A stretch of DNA of 64,000 nucleotides, taken from Flavisolibacter tropicus. Its GTDB lineage: Bacteria > Bacteroidota > Bacteroidia > Chitinophagales > Chitinophagaceae. How positions within the stretch are numbered: position 1 is the stretch's first letter; the number at the start of each line of letters is the position of its first letter. The translations under genes were made by a program, and so were the position numbers. Under the pieces are notes generated by a model. It was not told where the DNA came from and made no database searches. It was given only the letters and a program-made list of their open reading frames with translations. The stretch is from positions 4,522,001 to 4,586,000 of the forward strand of contig NZ_CP011390.1 in NCBI RefSeq assembly GCF_001644645.1, in the 5' to 3' direction. Of this stretch, positions 52,162 through 60,179 are shown one piece after another.

Positions 52162-53985
52162 ATGAAACAACATTACCTTAAAGCATCATTTTTCTTTCTT
52201 TTTCTTTTAGCAATTAAAACTGGATTTACCCAAACAGGTCCTGGTGGTGTAGGAACCACCGACGGCACTTCTTCCTTAAAAGTATGGTTGCGTGCTGATA
52301 AAAATGCGTATACCAATGCAGGTGTTACTGCAGCTGCCAATGGACAAGCCGTGCAACAATGGAATGATCAATCCGGTAGTAACCTGTACGCAAGGCAAAC
52401 AGATGCTGTAGCACTAAAGCCTACGTATAAGGCATCGTTTAGTAATGGACAGCCAGCTTTAAGCTTTGCTAATAATCAATTAGTAGTACCATTTGACATC
52501 AGTCCCGCGGTAACTCCCAATTTTACCGTGTTTGCTGTGGCATCTCATAAGACTGCTTTAAGAGTAAAATCGAAGTTGTTTGGTCACGATAATGGTGGAT
52601 ATGACCGGACCATTGGTTTTGATGATAGAGCGACAAAGAAGTTCACCTACTTTTCAGGTAGCTCTGTCGGTGACTTTTCTGATCAGCCAGTTGCTAATAC
52701 GCCCTTTCTTATTACTGCAAATTATACTACCACTACTTTTTCTGGTTGGATGAATGGTGCACAGGAAGTAAGCGGTGCTAGTGTGTCGAACGGGGCTGGG
52801 GTAAATTATTTTGGCATCGGGAACCTTACAGGCACTGCAGGATCGGGTGCAGAGTATTGGAACGGCGATATAGCCGAATTCATCCTTTTCAATAGGTCTG
52901 TAACCAAGGCTGAACGCATACTGGTAGAGAACTACCTGTCGGCCAAATATGGTACTACACTTAGTGCTGATGATTTCTATACGAAGGATAATAATGGGTA
53001 CGATTTTGATGTAACCGGTATTGGGCAAGCCGATGATAATTCACAAGTGACAAGTGCAGTAGGGGCCGGTATAATCAAAATCAGTATGGACAATCCATCA
53101 GGTTTGGCTGCTGGTAGCAATTTTCTATTCATTGGCCACAATAATGGAAGCCTTGCAGCAGATGCGGCAGATATACCAACCGGCTTGGTTAAGCGTATGA
53201 ACAGAACATGGGCTGTTTCTGAAACAGGAGAGGTAGGCACTGTTACTTTAAGCATTGACCTTGGTGACCAACCGGTAGCTAGTGCAGCTGACTTACGTTT
53301 ATTGATTGACACTGATAATGATGGCGTATTTAGCGACGAAACGGATGGAGTTGGTGTTATAGGCGGAGCCATACAGTCTGGAACAGTTTATACATTTAAT
53401 TCTGTTAACTTGGCAGATGGCACCCTCTTTACTATTGGTTCTACTACCCCTGTTACCCTTCCACTCACACTTACCAGCTTTGAGTTAATAAAGGGCAGTA
53501 CGAATCAATTAGTGTGGCGCACTGCATCCGAGCAGAATACTGCCTTCTTCGAAGTGCAAAGAAGTACAGATGGAAGGAACTTCAACACGATAGGTAAAGT
53601 CGATGCCGCTGGTAACAGTACATACGAGCGTAGCTATTCTTTTACTGATGCGGCTAACGTACAGGGAAAAATATATTACCGGTTAAAGATGGTTGACGTA
53701 GATAACAAGTTTGAGTATTCAGCTGTTGTAAGTGCTTCCAACGACGCGGCTACTTACACACTACGCCTGGCTCCAAATCCAGTAGTGAATAATATTGTTA
53801 TTAGCGGGCTGAAGAACGGTACTTCCTTTATACGTGTTCTTAATGCAAATGGAGAAGTGGTAGCACAACAGCAAACTACTAAAACCCGAACTGAAATAGA
53901 CTTTACAAAACAGCCTGCTGGTTCTTATTTCATACAGGTTACAAACAATAATAAGGTGCTTACAGAGAAGATTATTAAGAAGTAA
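52162..53985 (+). CDS. T9SS-secreted LamG-like surface protein
   Basis: The 607-aa protein has a signal peptide (FFFLFLLAIKTGFTQ), a concanavalin/LamG-type domain (about 35-275: LKVWLRADKNAYT, VQQWNDQSGSN, IAEFILFNRSVTKAERILVE), a middle region (about 275-430) with DTDNDGVFSDE, a calcium-binding-like loop, a fibronectin-like domain (about 432-525) and a type A T9SS sorting tail (APNPVVNNIVISGLKN onward). It should be secreted across the outer membrane and displayed. LamG domains often bind glycans or proteins; no catalytic residues are evident. Confidence 0.85.
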   Translation: MKQHYLKASFFFLFLLAIKTGFTQTGPGGVGTTDGTSSLKVWLRADKNAYTNAGVTAAANGQAVQQWNDQSGSNLYARQTDAVALKPTYKASFSNGQPALSFANNQLVVPFDISPAVTPNFTVFAVASHKTALRVKSKLFGHDNGGYDRTIGFDDRATKKFTYFSGSSVGDFSDQPVANTPFLITANYTTTTFSGWMNGAQEVSGASVSNGAGVNYFGIGNLTGTAGSGAEYWNGDIAEFILFNRSVTKAERILVENYLSAKYGTTLSADDFYTKDNNGYDFDVTGIGQADDNSQVTSAVGAGIIKISMDNPSGLAAGSNFLFIGHNNGSLAADAADIPTGLVKRMNRTWAVSETGEVGTVTLSIDLGDQPVASAADLRLLIDTDNDGVFSDETDGVGVIGGAIQSGTVYTFNSVNLADGTLFTIGSTTPVTLPLTLTSFELIKGSTNQLVWRTASEQNTAFFEVQRSTDGRNFNTIGKVDAAGNSTYERSYSFTDAANVQGKIYYRLKMVDVDNKFEYSAVVSASNDAATYTLRLAPNPVVNNIVISGLKNGTSFIRVLNANGEVVAQQQTTKTRTEIDFTKQPAGSYFIQVTNNNKVLTEKIIKK

Positions 53986-53989
53986 AGCC

Positions 53990-54026
53990 CGGCACGCCCC
54001 GGCCCCTAAAGGGGAGGCCCACGCAC
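53990..54026. repeat. GC-rich palindromic repeat with CCCCTAAAGGGG core, copy 2
   Basis: CGGCACGCCCCGGCCCCTAA then AGGGGAGGCCCACGCAC, directly after the stop codon of the T9SS gene. It is the same as 2908-2946 and the inverse of 55388-55425, so two inverted copies flank the IS30 element. Confidence 0.8.
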
Positions 54027-54085
54027 AAGCGTCTCCCACAGATAGCGCAGATAAATAACAGAAAACAACTGCTATCCAATAAAAG

Positions 54086-54115
54086 AAAAAGCACTCCACC
54101 AAAGGAGTGCTTTTT
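54086..54115 (+). terminator. terminator hairpin, AAAAGCACTCC family, copy 5
   Basis: AAAAAGCACTCC / GGAGTGCTTTTT with T-run, 100 bases after the T9SS gene stop codon. Short tandem ATTGAAC-type repeats follow (54140-54175), the same order as at 2908-3075. Confidence 0.85.
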
Positions 54116-54177
54116 CTTTATAGTCTTTTCTTCTTTTCTTATTGCTCATTGAATATTGAACGTTGAGCATTCCTAGA

Positions 54178-55314
54178 TTCAACTCATAAATGCAAAGTTG
54201 ATTTATTAAATTCAAAAGGGAAACATCCAATCATTTGCGGTGAAGATGTCTCCCTTTTACTTAGTAAGTAACTTAGTATGGATAAAGTTAGATCATTTAA
54301 CCAACTGGGACAAGATGAACGCACCCAAATTGAAGTTCTTTTACAACAGGGATTGTCTTTCAGCGCCATTGCCCTGGTGTTGAACCGTTCGGTGTCCACC
54401 ATCTGTAGGGAAGTGAAAAGAAACCGGGTAGGCAAGGCCAAATATCTAGGCCAGGTGGCGGAAAGGCGGTGCCGCCTGCGACACCGGCAAAAGAAAAAGC
54501 ACGAGCTTTTTTCGGCCTCGATGAAGGCGTTTGTTTTCGCTCAACTGAAAACCAAAAGACTCTCTCCGGAACTCATTGCGGTGGAAGGCAAAAAACACTT
54601 TTGCGGCTTTGTCTCAGCAGAATGGATTTACCAGTGGATCTGGCAGATGAAGTTTTCCAAAAGCCGTAAAGACCAGTGTTACCAGCAGTTGTACCGGTAC
54701 CTGCGGCATGCAGCAAGAAAGCGAAAACGAGGCAATAAAAGAAAGATGCGGGGCAATATCATTGACAGAAGGTGGATCGAGCTGCGGCCTAAAAGGGCTG
54801 CACAAAGAAGCCAAAAGGGCCATTTGGAATGCGATATCATGCTGGGAAAAAACAGAAAACCCGGGTTGTTGGTGGTGCTGGACCGCAAAACCCGTAAGAC
54901 CTGGATCCGGCACCTGAAAAACAAGGACAGTGTTTATGTGATTGGTAAAATAAAGCGGATTGTACAAAGCTGCGGGGCAAAGACGATTACCTTTGATAAC
55001 GACCAGAGCTTTGCCCTACACTACAAGCTAAAGGTTCCCACCTTTTTTACCCATCCTTACTCCTCGCAGGAAAAAGGATCGGTGGAAAATCGTATCGGTT
55101 TGATCCGCATGTTCTTTCCCAAGCAGACCGACTTTTCGTTAGTCAGTCAGGCGGCAGTCAAAAAAGTAGAGGATTTGATCAACAACCGCCCTTTGAGAAT
55201 GTTTGGCTATCAAACACCTAATCAACTACACCTTTAATCCTAACCCTTTTGAATAACTCCGCCGGAGGCACAATCCCTTTACCTTTAAAACAACCTTTGC
55301 ATTTATGAGTTGAA
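54178..55314 (+). mobile_element. complete IS30-family insertion sequence
   Basis: The element is bounded by inverted repeats TTCAACTCATAAATGCAAAG (54178-54197) and its complement at 55295-55314, both extended by a further TTG/CAA with one gap, and contains a single full transposase frame. Total length is about 1.14 kb, usual for IS30. I see no clear short target duplication. It has landed in a repeat-rich spacer between the T9SS protein and the OmpR-type regulator. Confidence 0.85.
54278..55237 (+). CDS. IS30-family transposase
   Basis: The 319-aa protein has an N-terminal HTH (QLGQDERTQIEVLLQQGLSF, STICREVKRN), a basic middle, and a DDE catalytic domain: first D in LECDIMLGK, second in TFDNDQSF, E in SVENRIGLIRMFFPKQT. 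All catalytic residues are present and the frame is uninterrupted, so it is likely active. It moves the element by binding the terminal repeats. Length is within the IS30 range. Confidence 0.95.
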   Translation: MDKVRSFNQLGQDERTQIEVLLQQGLSFSAIALVLNRSVSTICREVKRNRVGKAKYLGQVAERRCRLRHRQKKKHELFSASMKAFVFAQLKTKRLSPELIAVEGKKHFCGFVSAEWIYQWIWQMKFSKSRKDQCYQQLYRYLRHAARKRKRGNKRKMRGNIIDRRWIELRPKRAAQRSQKGHLECDIMLGKNRKPGLLVVLDRKTRKTWIRHLKNKDSVYVIGKIKRIVQSCGAKTITFDNDQSFALHYKLKVPTFFTHPYSSQEKGSVENRIGLIRMFFPKQTDFSLVSQAAVKKVEDLINNRPLRMFGYQTPNQLHL

Positions 55315-55387
55315 CACGGCATTGAACATTTCCGCTACTTCTTCTTTCATCATTCCTTGTTCCTTGTTCATTATTCTGCCTGGCTTT

Positions 55388-55425
55388 GTGCGCTGCCCTC
55401 CCCTTTAGGGGCCGGGGGCGTGCGC
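55388..55425. repeat. GC-rich palindromic repeat with CCCCTAAAGGGG core, copy 3 (inverted)
   Basis: GTGCGCTGCCCTCCCCTTTA then GGGGCCGGGGGCGTGCGC, inverse of the copies at 2908 and 53990. It ends five bases before the stop codon of the response regulator gene. Confidence 0.8.
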
Positions 55426-55429
55426 TGCT

Positions 55430-56134
55430 CTACGCCGGATTCTGCACTACCAGACGGAAGCCATTACCATGAATATTGACAATCTCAATATTGGAGTCTT
55501 CCTTCAGATACTTACGCAGTTTGGCAATGTACACATCCATACTACGGCCATTGAAATAAGTATCGCTACCCCAAATGCGTTTTAACGCTTGCTCGCGAGG
55601 TAACAGATCATTCATGTGCTCGCACAGCATTTTCAATAACTCATTCTCTTTTGGAGAAAGGGTTTGTGTTTTGCCAGCATGCGAAAGTTCACGCAGTTTT
55701 GGGTTAAAATGATAGCCAGCCAGGTCAAACTCTTTATTTTCAGCTTCTTTGTTCAGCTCTTCATTGCGCTTTAAGATCGCTTTGATCTTGTGCAGCAATA
55801 CTTCACTGTCAAAAGGTTTGGTGATATAGTCATCAGCACCCAGCTTGTAACCTTGAATAATGTCTTCCTTCATAGTTTTAGCACTCAGGAAAAACAGGGG
55901 TACATCGGGGTTTATATCGCGAATCTCTTCTGCTAGTGTAAAGCCGTCCATATTTGGCATCATTACATCCAACAGGCAAAGATCAAATTGTTCACGTTGA
56001 AAAGCGGCCAGACCCAAACGGCCGTCTCGTTCCAGGGTTACATCATAATCATTCAATTCCAGGTAATTCTTTAAAACAGAGCCTAAGTTGGGATCATCCT
56101 CGCATAACAAGATTTTTGCTTTCTTTCCTTCCAT
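55430..56134 (-). CDS. OmpR-family response regulator
   Basis: The 234-aa protein has a receiver domain (about 7-122) with acid pocket E12/D13/D14, phospho-acceptor D56 (LLDVMMPNMDG) and K106 (TKPF), followed by a winged-helix DNA-binding domain (about 140-230, LSPKENELLKMLCEHMNDLL, VYIAKLRKYLKED). It should activate or repress genes when phosphorylated by a partner sensor kinase. No kinase gene is adjacent; the histidine kinase at 60180 is 4 kb away on the other strand and is not necessarily its partner. Confidence 0.93.
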   Translation of the reverse strand: MEGKKAKILLCEDDPNLGSVLKNYLELNDYDVTLERDGRLGLAAFQREQFDLCLLDVMMPNMDGFTLAEEIRDINPDVPLFFLSAKTMKEDIIQGYKLGADDYITKPFDSEVLLHKIKAILKRNEELNKEAENKEFDLAGYHFNPKLRELSHAGKTQTLSPKENELLKMLCEHMNDLLPREQALKRIWGSDTYFNGRSMDVYIAKLRKYLKEDSNIEIVNIHGNGFRLVVQNPA

Positions 56135-56236
56135 ATAATGGGTTTTATTAGTTGCCTAAAATTAGTGGTTTCCGCTCGAAACACTATACCGTTCTTATAG
56201 ATCATTAATATGCAAAAACGTTACCACTATCTGATT

Positions 56237-56244
56237 TACCTTTG
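56237..56244 (+). promoter_or_regulatory. candidate -7 promoter box for the GroES-like gene
   Basis: TACCTTTG, an exact TAnnTTTG match, 21 bases before the ATG at 56266. No good -33 element was found. Confidence 0.45.
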
Positions 56245-56265
56245 CAGCCTGAATTTGAAGCTGTT

Positions 56266-56637
56266 ATGCGAATTACTCCAGACAACAAATTGCAGAAACT
56301 CATTATCATTGGCGACCGTCTGCTGATTCGCCCTACTACACCACACGAGCGTACCCAAAGCGGTCTTTACCTCCCACCCGGCGTTCAGGAACGTGAAAAA
56401 GTACAACAGGGGTATGTCATAAAAACTGGCCCAGGTTACGTATTACCGGTACCCGCAGAAGATGAGCCTTGGAAGAATACGGAAGACCAGGTCAAGTATA
56501 TCCCGCTACAGGCGCGTGAGGGCGACCTGGCTATTTTCCTTCTCAGCGGTGCCACCGAGGTCATGTACCAGGACCAAAAATATTTTATTGTACCACAAAG
56601 CGCGATCCTCATGCTGGAAAGGGAAGAGGATCTATAA
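56266..56637 (+). CDS. GroES-like co-chaperone family protein
   Basis: From the ATG at 56266 the protein has 123 residues. The Cpn10 fold is seen in IIGDRLLIRPTTPHERTQSGLYLPPG (base plus start of the mobile loop) and in REGDLAIFLLSGATEVMYQDQKYFIVPQSAILM. The mobile-loop part (GVQEREKVQQGYVIKTGPG) differs from true GroES and an extra stretch (VPAEDEPWKNTEDQVKYIP) is inserted, so it is probably a divergent paralogue rather than the GroEL partner. No groEL is adjacent. A TTG start at 56242 is less likely. Confidence 0.8.
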   Translation: MRITPDNKLQKLIIIGDRLLIRPTTPHERTQSGLYLPPGVQEREKVQQGYVIKTGPGYVLPVPAEDEPWKNTEDQVKYIPLQAREGDLAIFLLSGATEVMYQDQKYFIVPQSAILMLEREEDL

Positions 56638-56761
56638 GATGACAGATGATAGAGGGCAGTTGACAGCTTTGTTGTCCTTTTATTAATTAGACTTAATCTT
56701 ATAAAAAATAGATGGTGTTGAAGACTGTCATCTGTCAACTACCAACTGCCAACTAATAATT

Positions 56762-57208
56762 ATGAAGAGCTTATTTGACAAAACAGCAGCAACGGAAATT
56801 ACACAGCGTATTGAAAAGCTAACGTCAACTACACCGGCGCAATGGGGCAAGATGAACGTGGGCCAGATGATGGCGCATTGTGGTATTGCGCTGGAGCTAT
56901 ACTTTGGACAAAAGACTATCAAGAGGCCCCTTATTGGAATCTTGATAGGCGGTATTGCTAAAAAGCAAATGTTGAGTAATAAGCCTTGGGCAAAAAACCT
57001 GCCTACCGCCAAGGAATTAATACCATCTGCTAACACTGACTTTGAAAATGAGAAAAAGCAGTTGTTGTACTGGCTTAACCGGTTTGTGCAACAGGGATCT
57101 GCCCTACCACCTGTACCGCACCCTTTCTTTGGCAAAATGACCACTAACGACTGGGGCCTACACCAATACAAACATCTTGATCACCACCTGACCCAATTTG
57201 GTGTATAG
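56762..57208 (+). CDS. DUF1569 (DinB-like) family protein
   Basis: The 148-aa protein matches DUF1569: RIEKLTSTTPAQWGKMNVGQMMAHCGIALE at the start, and the late WGLHQYKHLDHHLTQFG. The spaced histidines (H in MAHC, H in LHQYKHLDHH) fit the metal triad of the DinB-like four-helix fold, which includes thiol-dependent metal enzymes. Cytoplasmic, alone, and followed by a large terminator hairpin. The function of the family is unknown. Confidence 0.88.
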   Translation: MKSLFDKTAATEITQRIEKLTSTTPAQWGKMNVGQMMAHCGIALELYFGQKTIKRPLIGILIGGIAKKQMLSNKPWAKNLPTAKELIPSANTDFENEKKQLLYWLNRFVQQGSALPPVPHPFFGKMTTNDWGLHQYKHLDHHLTQFGV

Positions 57209-57243
57209 CTGCCAATAGTGAATTACAGCACAACTAAGACTAT

Positions 57244-57293
57244 AGCTAAATTAAAAGAGGGCAACAGAACTGTTGCCCTCTTTTAATTTAGCT
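57244..57293 (+). terminator. long terminator after the DUF1569 gene
   Basis: A 24-bp stem (57244-57267 with 57270-57293) containing AGAGGGCAACAG / CTGTTGCCCTCT and an A/T-rich base, which can stop transcription in both directions. Confidence 0.85.
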
Positions 57294-57323
57294 AAGAAAA
57301 ATTGTTGTCTACACTTGAATTAC

Positions 57324-57500
57324 TTTTCACCACTCACCACTCACTTTTCCTTCTGTCAACTGTCCTCTGTCAACTGGGACCTACTCTCTCTCGGCTGTTT
57401 CGCTTGCAGCTTGCAGCTTACAGCTCTCTACTCACCACTCACCACTCACCCCACGGCTGTTTGGCTTGCAGCGTGTAGCTTGCAGCTTGCAGCCTCTCTC
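57324..57500. repeat. mixed 7-bp tandem repeat cluster
   Basis: Blocks of ACTCACC, CTGTCAA/CTGTCCT and CTTGCAG 7-mers follow one another, and the CGGCTGTTT-GCTTGCAGC block occurs twice. It fills the spacer between the terminator and the next gene's stop codon. The same ACTCACC + CTTGCAG pair appears inverted at 2815-2890. Confidence 0.7.
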
Positions 57501-57501
57501 A

Positions 57502-58170
57502 CTATTTCTTCACCTTACCTTTCAATTCAGCCAGTTTCGCTTTTTCTGTTTCAACTACTTTCTTCTGGTTATCCTGCTGTAGTTTGTTCAGGCGGATTTC
57601 TTCCTGTAACTGTACAATTTTCTTTTGTAACTCTTGTTCGCTCTCTTGGGTTTTTGTCAACTTCTTTTCGGCTTCTTTTACCACACCATCCTGATCCTCA
57701 ATTTCCACTTTAAGCTTATAAGCAGCCGACTCATCCACCAACTTATTCAAGAACTTCTTAGCATTGCTATGAATTTCTTGGTCAGCTTCCGGTGTAATAA
57801 ACTTTTCATCGCCTTTACTTACCAAAAAATAGACAGTGGCTGTTTCGTTTTCCTTTTTTCCCCTTGGCTCTACTTTAAAATACAGGTCCAGTGGGCTTTC
57901 ATATATGTCTTTTAATACAACACTTTTGAATGTATAGAAGCCATTTACCTTGTTTTGTTTCCAAAATGCTTTGCCTTTTGTTTCCGGGTCATAGCCATTG
58001 TCGCGCAGTTTTTGTAGAATAGCGCCTTCGGTTATGCTTTCCGAATAGGGTAGTAACAGCATTATGGCGGGTTGTGTGCTTTTGTTGAAAGAAACTCCGG
58101 TGGAGATCGATTGTGCCGAGGTTGTGAGGGTTAGTATACAACCAGCTAGCAGTGTAGAAATGGCTTTCAT
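57502..58170 (-). CDS. secreted protein with C-terminal coiled coil, unknown function
   Basis: The ATG at 58170 gives 222 residues with a signal peptide (MKAISTLLAGCILTLTTSAQ); the longer frame upstream is unlikely because it would hide the signal. Residues 25-140 are a mixed globular part (AFWKQNKVNGFYTFKSVVLK, DLYFKVEPRGKKENET). The last 80 residues form a long charged coiled coil rich in E, K and Q (EEIRLNKLQQDNQKKVVETE). No family is recognised. Probably a periplasmic or envelope scaffold. Confidence 0.6.
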   Translation of the reverse strand: MKAISTLLAGCILTLTTSAQSISTGVSFNKSTQPAIMLLLPYSESITEGAILQKLRDNGYDPETKGKAFWKQNKVNGFYTFKSVVLKDIYESPLDLYFKVEPRGKKENETATVYFLVSKGDEKFITPEADQEIHSNAKKFLNKLVDESAAYKLKVEIEDQDGVVKEAEKKLTKTQESEQELQKKIVQLQEEIRLNKLQQDNQKKVVETEKAKLAELKGKVKK

Positions 58171-58350
58171 GTACGAGATTTTAAAAAGGTAAATTAAAAA
58201 AGATTTAGCTACCGCTAAATGAATTTTCAGGCACTGTCCTTCTTCACTAAAAGAGACAGGCTTCAGCAATATAACCACAACCTATTGGTTTTGCAACCAA
58301 TGATGATGGTTATAGGTAATAGACTACAACATAATAGAAATGCTAAGCTT

Positions 58351-58839
58351 TTAGCGCAATTCTTCAAATACGCCGCTTTCTTTATTCTTTCTTACATTAT
58401 TGGCATGGAAGTAACGTCCGTTCATAGCTACATAAACGCCGGGTGGCAGTGTTTGTACAAATGCCATAGCGCTGCCCAGGTTAAATAACCCGTCAGACGA
58501 GCCGAACTTATAAGGGATCATAGCACCCGTAAGTACAATGGTTTTATCTTTTATTCTTTCTGCCAGCAGTTGTGCCGTTAAGGCCATGGTATCGGTACCA
58601 TGCGTAATAATGATCTGTGTGGCATCTACCTCCTGGCAATGACGAACAATCAGCTCGCGGTCCATATCGGTCATATCCAGCGAGTCAATCATCATCAGGG
58701 TGCGGATGTCTACAGGCACCAGGCAACGGCCCAGGTCCAGCATTTCCGGAAGGTGGGAGTCTTTAAAAAACAATTGACCACTGAGTTCATTATACTCCTT
58801 ATCGAAAGTGCCACCTGTAACAAAAATGCGAATGCTCAT
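58351..58839 (-). CDS. half-length asparaginase-domain protein
   Basis: The 162-aa protein covers only the N-terminal domain of type I/II L-asparaginases: GGTFDK (catalytic first Thr), HGTDTM (Thr-Asp pair), and LTGAMIPYKFGSSDG. Full enzymes are about 330 residues with a second domain; the frame ends cleanly at its own stop codon, and short versions like this recur in Bacteroidota and Proteobacteria. Catalysis normally needs both domains of a tight dimer, so activity is doubtful or relies on self-association. Divergent from the TerB gene. Confidence 0.85.
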   Translation of the reverse strand: MSIRIFVTGGTFDKEYNELSGQLFFKDSHLPEMLDLGRCLVPVDIRTLMMIDSLDMTDMDRELIVRHCQEVDATQIIITHGTDTMALTAQLLAERIKDKTIVLTGAMIPYKFGSSDGLFNLGSAMAFVQTLPPGVYVAMNGRYFHANNVRKNKESGVFEELR

Positions 58840-58920
58840 GTTGTATATTACTTGGGCGCTAAATTAAGGAACTACATGTCGTGTCAACAATAAATTCAGT
58901 TTTGGGCCATGCAAGTTTCC

Positions 58921-58928
58921 TACATTTG
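58921..58928 (+). promoter_or_regulatory. candidate -7 promoter box before the TerB gene
   Basis: TACATTTG matches TAnnTTTG and ends 4 bases before the ATG at 58933. A TTTG at 58901 lies 16 bases upstream, roughly where a -33 element is expected. If used, the mRNA is leaderless or nearly so. Confidence 0.5.
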
Positions 58929-58932
58929 AGCC

Positions 58933-59364
58933 ATGCACTCATTACCAATTGAAACCGAGCAGGAAGCGGCCGTTGCTATATTATTTGCCAGTGTCTTATT
59001 TACGGGACAGCAACTTACCCAAGCCCAGATTGAACATTTGTCCCGCATGCTGGTAATGTCAGCCCGTTTTCGTGGCCATTCCCTAAACGACCTAACCCGT
59101 AAGGCCCTTTCACTACAAGCTGAACATGGTAGTAAAAAGCTCATTGAAGAAGCGGCTCCATTAGTAGATGAGGAGTTTAAAGAAACGCTCTTTGCCATGG
59201 CTTGTGAGATCATGACCGCCGATGGTAAGGTAGATGAAAAGGAGAGTGAGATCATTGCCATGATCGCTATCTACCTGGGTCTATCCATGGAAACCATGAA
59301 AATGATCCTGACTACCTATATGATCCGCAATCGCTGGAATATCCAGATTATTGAACGGGAGTAA
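58933..59364 (+). CDS. TerB-like protein
   Basis: The 143-aa all-helical protein resembles the TerB family: acidic, with ACEIMTADGKVDEKESEIIAMIA (the DGxxDxxE loop that binds metal in TerB) and the closing helix. TerB proteins occur in tellurite-resistance and phage-defence contexts, but single genes like this are general and their role is open. No terC/terD genes are nearby. The start codon lies directly downstream of a promoter-like box. Confidence 0.8.
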   Translation: MHSLPIETEQEAAVAILFASVLFTGQQLTQAQIEHLSRMLVMSARFRGHSLNDLTRKALSLQAEHGSKKLIEEAAPLVDEEFKETLFAMACEIMTADGKVDEKESEIIAMIAIYLGLSMETMKMILTTYMIRNRWNIQIIERE

Positions 59365-59471
59365 ATGGTGTGAGTGGTGAATGGTCAGTGGTGAGTTGTC
59401 GTGAAACGTCAAACGTGAGACGTGAAAAGGGCCCAGCGCATGCAACCTGTAGATCAATCGCTGTAAAATAG

Positions 59472-59503
59472 AAAGCACTCCTTTGACGGGAGTGCTTTTT
59501 TTA
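59472..59503 (+). terminator. terminator hairpin, AAAAGCACTCC family, copy 6
   Basis: AAAGCACTCC / GGAGTGCTTT plus a run of seven T's, 110 bases after the TerB gene stop codon. Confidence 0.85.
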
Positions 59504-59572
59504 TAGGTAACCCCCATCCTTTAAATAATAAACGCCCCTAATATTTCCCTTAAATTTCTCCCTTTTACCGTT

Positions 59573-59727
59573 CTTCCTTCATGGTTCCTTCATGGTTTCT
59601 TCATAGTCTCTTCCTACTAACGTCATACTAACTTGTAGGTGTCCTGTAGGTTCACCCGTACCTCACCCGTACCTCATCCGTACCTCATCCGTACCTCGGC
59701 CCATACCCACCCGATACCTCACCCGTA
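59573..59727. repeat. tandem array with 11-bp period
   Basis: Units of 11 bases follow in near-perfect phase: CTTCCTTCATG, GTTCCTTCATG, GTTTCTTCATA, GTCTCTTCCTA, CTAACGTCATA, CTAACTTGTAG, GTGTCCTGTAG, GTTCACCCGTA, CCTCACCCGTA, CCTCATCCGTA (twice), a 12-base variant, CCCACCCGATA, CCTCACCCGTA. The sequence drifts gradually while the period holds. About 155 bases in a non-coding gap. Confidence 0.8.
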
Positions 59728-59873
59728 TCCTGCCCCTTCAAAGCCGGTAGAAATCCAATAAGAAATAGTAAAGAAAAATGTAATAAGAAGAGCAGAAAAT
59801 CTCACCAAAAGAAGTCCCTAAAGATACAAAATGGCCCCTGTAGAGCAAGTCTTTTCTTTACTTGTACCTTGAT

Positions 59874-59950
59874 CATTGATCATTGAAAATTGAGCATTGA
59901 ACATTTCCTCACTTCTTCCTTCATCATTCCTTGTTCCTTGTTCAATATTC
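59874..59950. repeat. 7-bp tandem repeats (CATTGAA / CTTGTTC type)
   Basis: CATTGAT, CATTGAA, AATTGAG, CATTGAA, CATTTCC, TCACTTC, TTCCTTC, ATCATTC, CTTGTTC, CTTGTTC, AATATTC in strict 7-base phase. A near-copy lies at 55321-55375 beside the IS30 element. Downstream (60000-60080) is a CTGCGCCTCTGCGTGA motif related to 31012-31050. No gene is seen from 59365 to 60179. Confidence 0.75.
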
Positions 59951-60179
59951 TTTTCTCCCTCATCCCTAAATCTCCCCAAATCCCGGTTCAGACAATCTTC
60001 TCTGTGTCCCCCTGTGTTCCCAGTGCCTCCGTGGTTCCTCCCTCTGTGTTCGCTGCGCCTCTGCGTGACACATTCAGCGCGAAGCGCCCTAATAGGATCC
60101 TTTCCTCATTTCCAGCACACATTTTGCTAGAATAGGATGCGCTAGATGTAGCCATATAACGACAGCACCGGACGGCACT

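Noticed and set aside
53990..55425. Composite transposon made by the two palindromic repeats around the IS
   Set aside because: The repeats have no transposase-type features, a third copy exists far from any IS, and the IS has its own terminal repeats.
58933..59364. Tellurite-resistance or phage-defence ter operon
   Set aside because: Only a lone TerB-like gene is present; terC, terD and other partners are absent.
59573..59727. CRISPR-like tandem repetition
   Set aside because: Units are 11 bp, adjacent and degenerate, with no spacers of constant length and no cas genes in the window.
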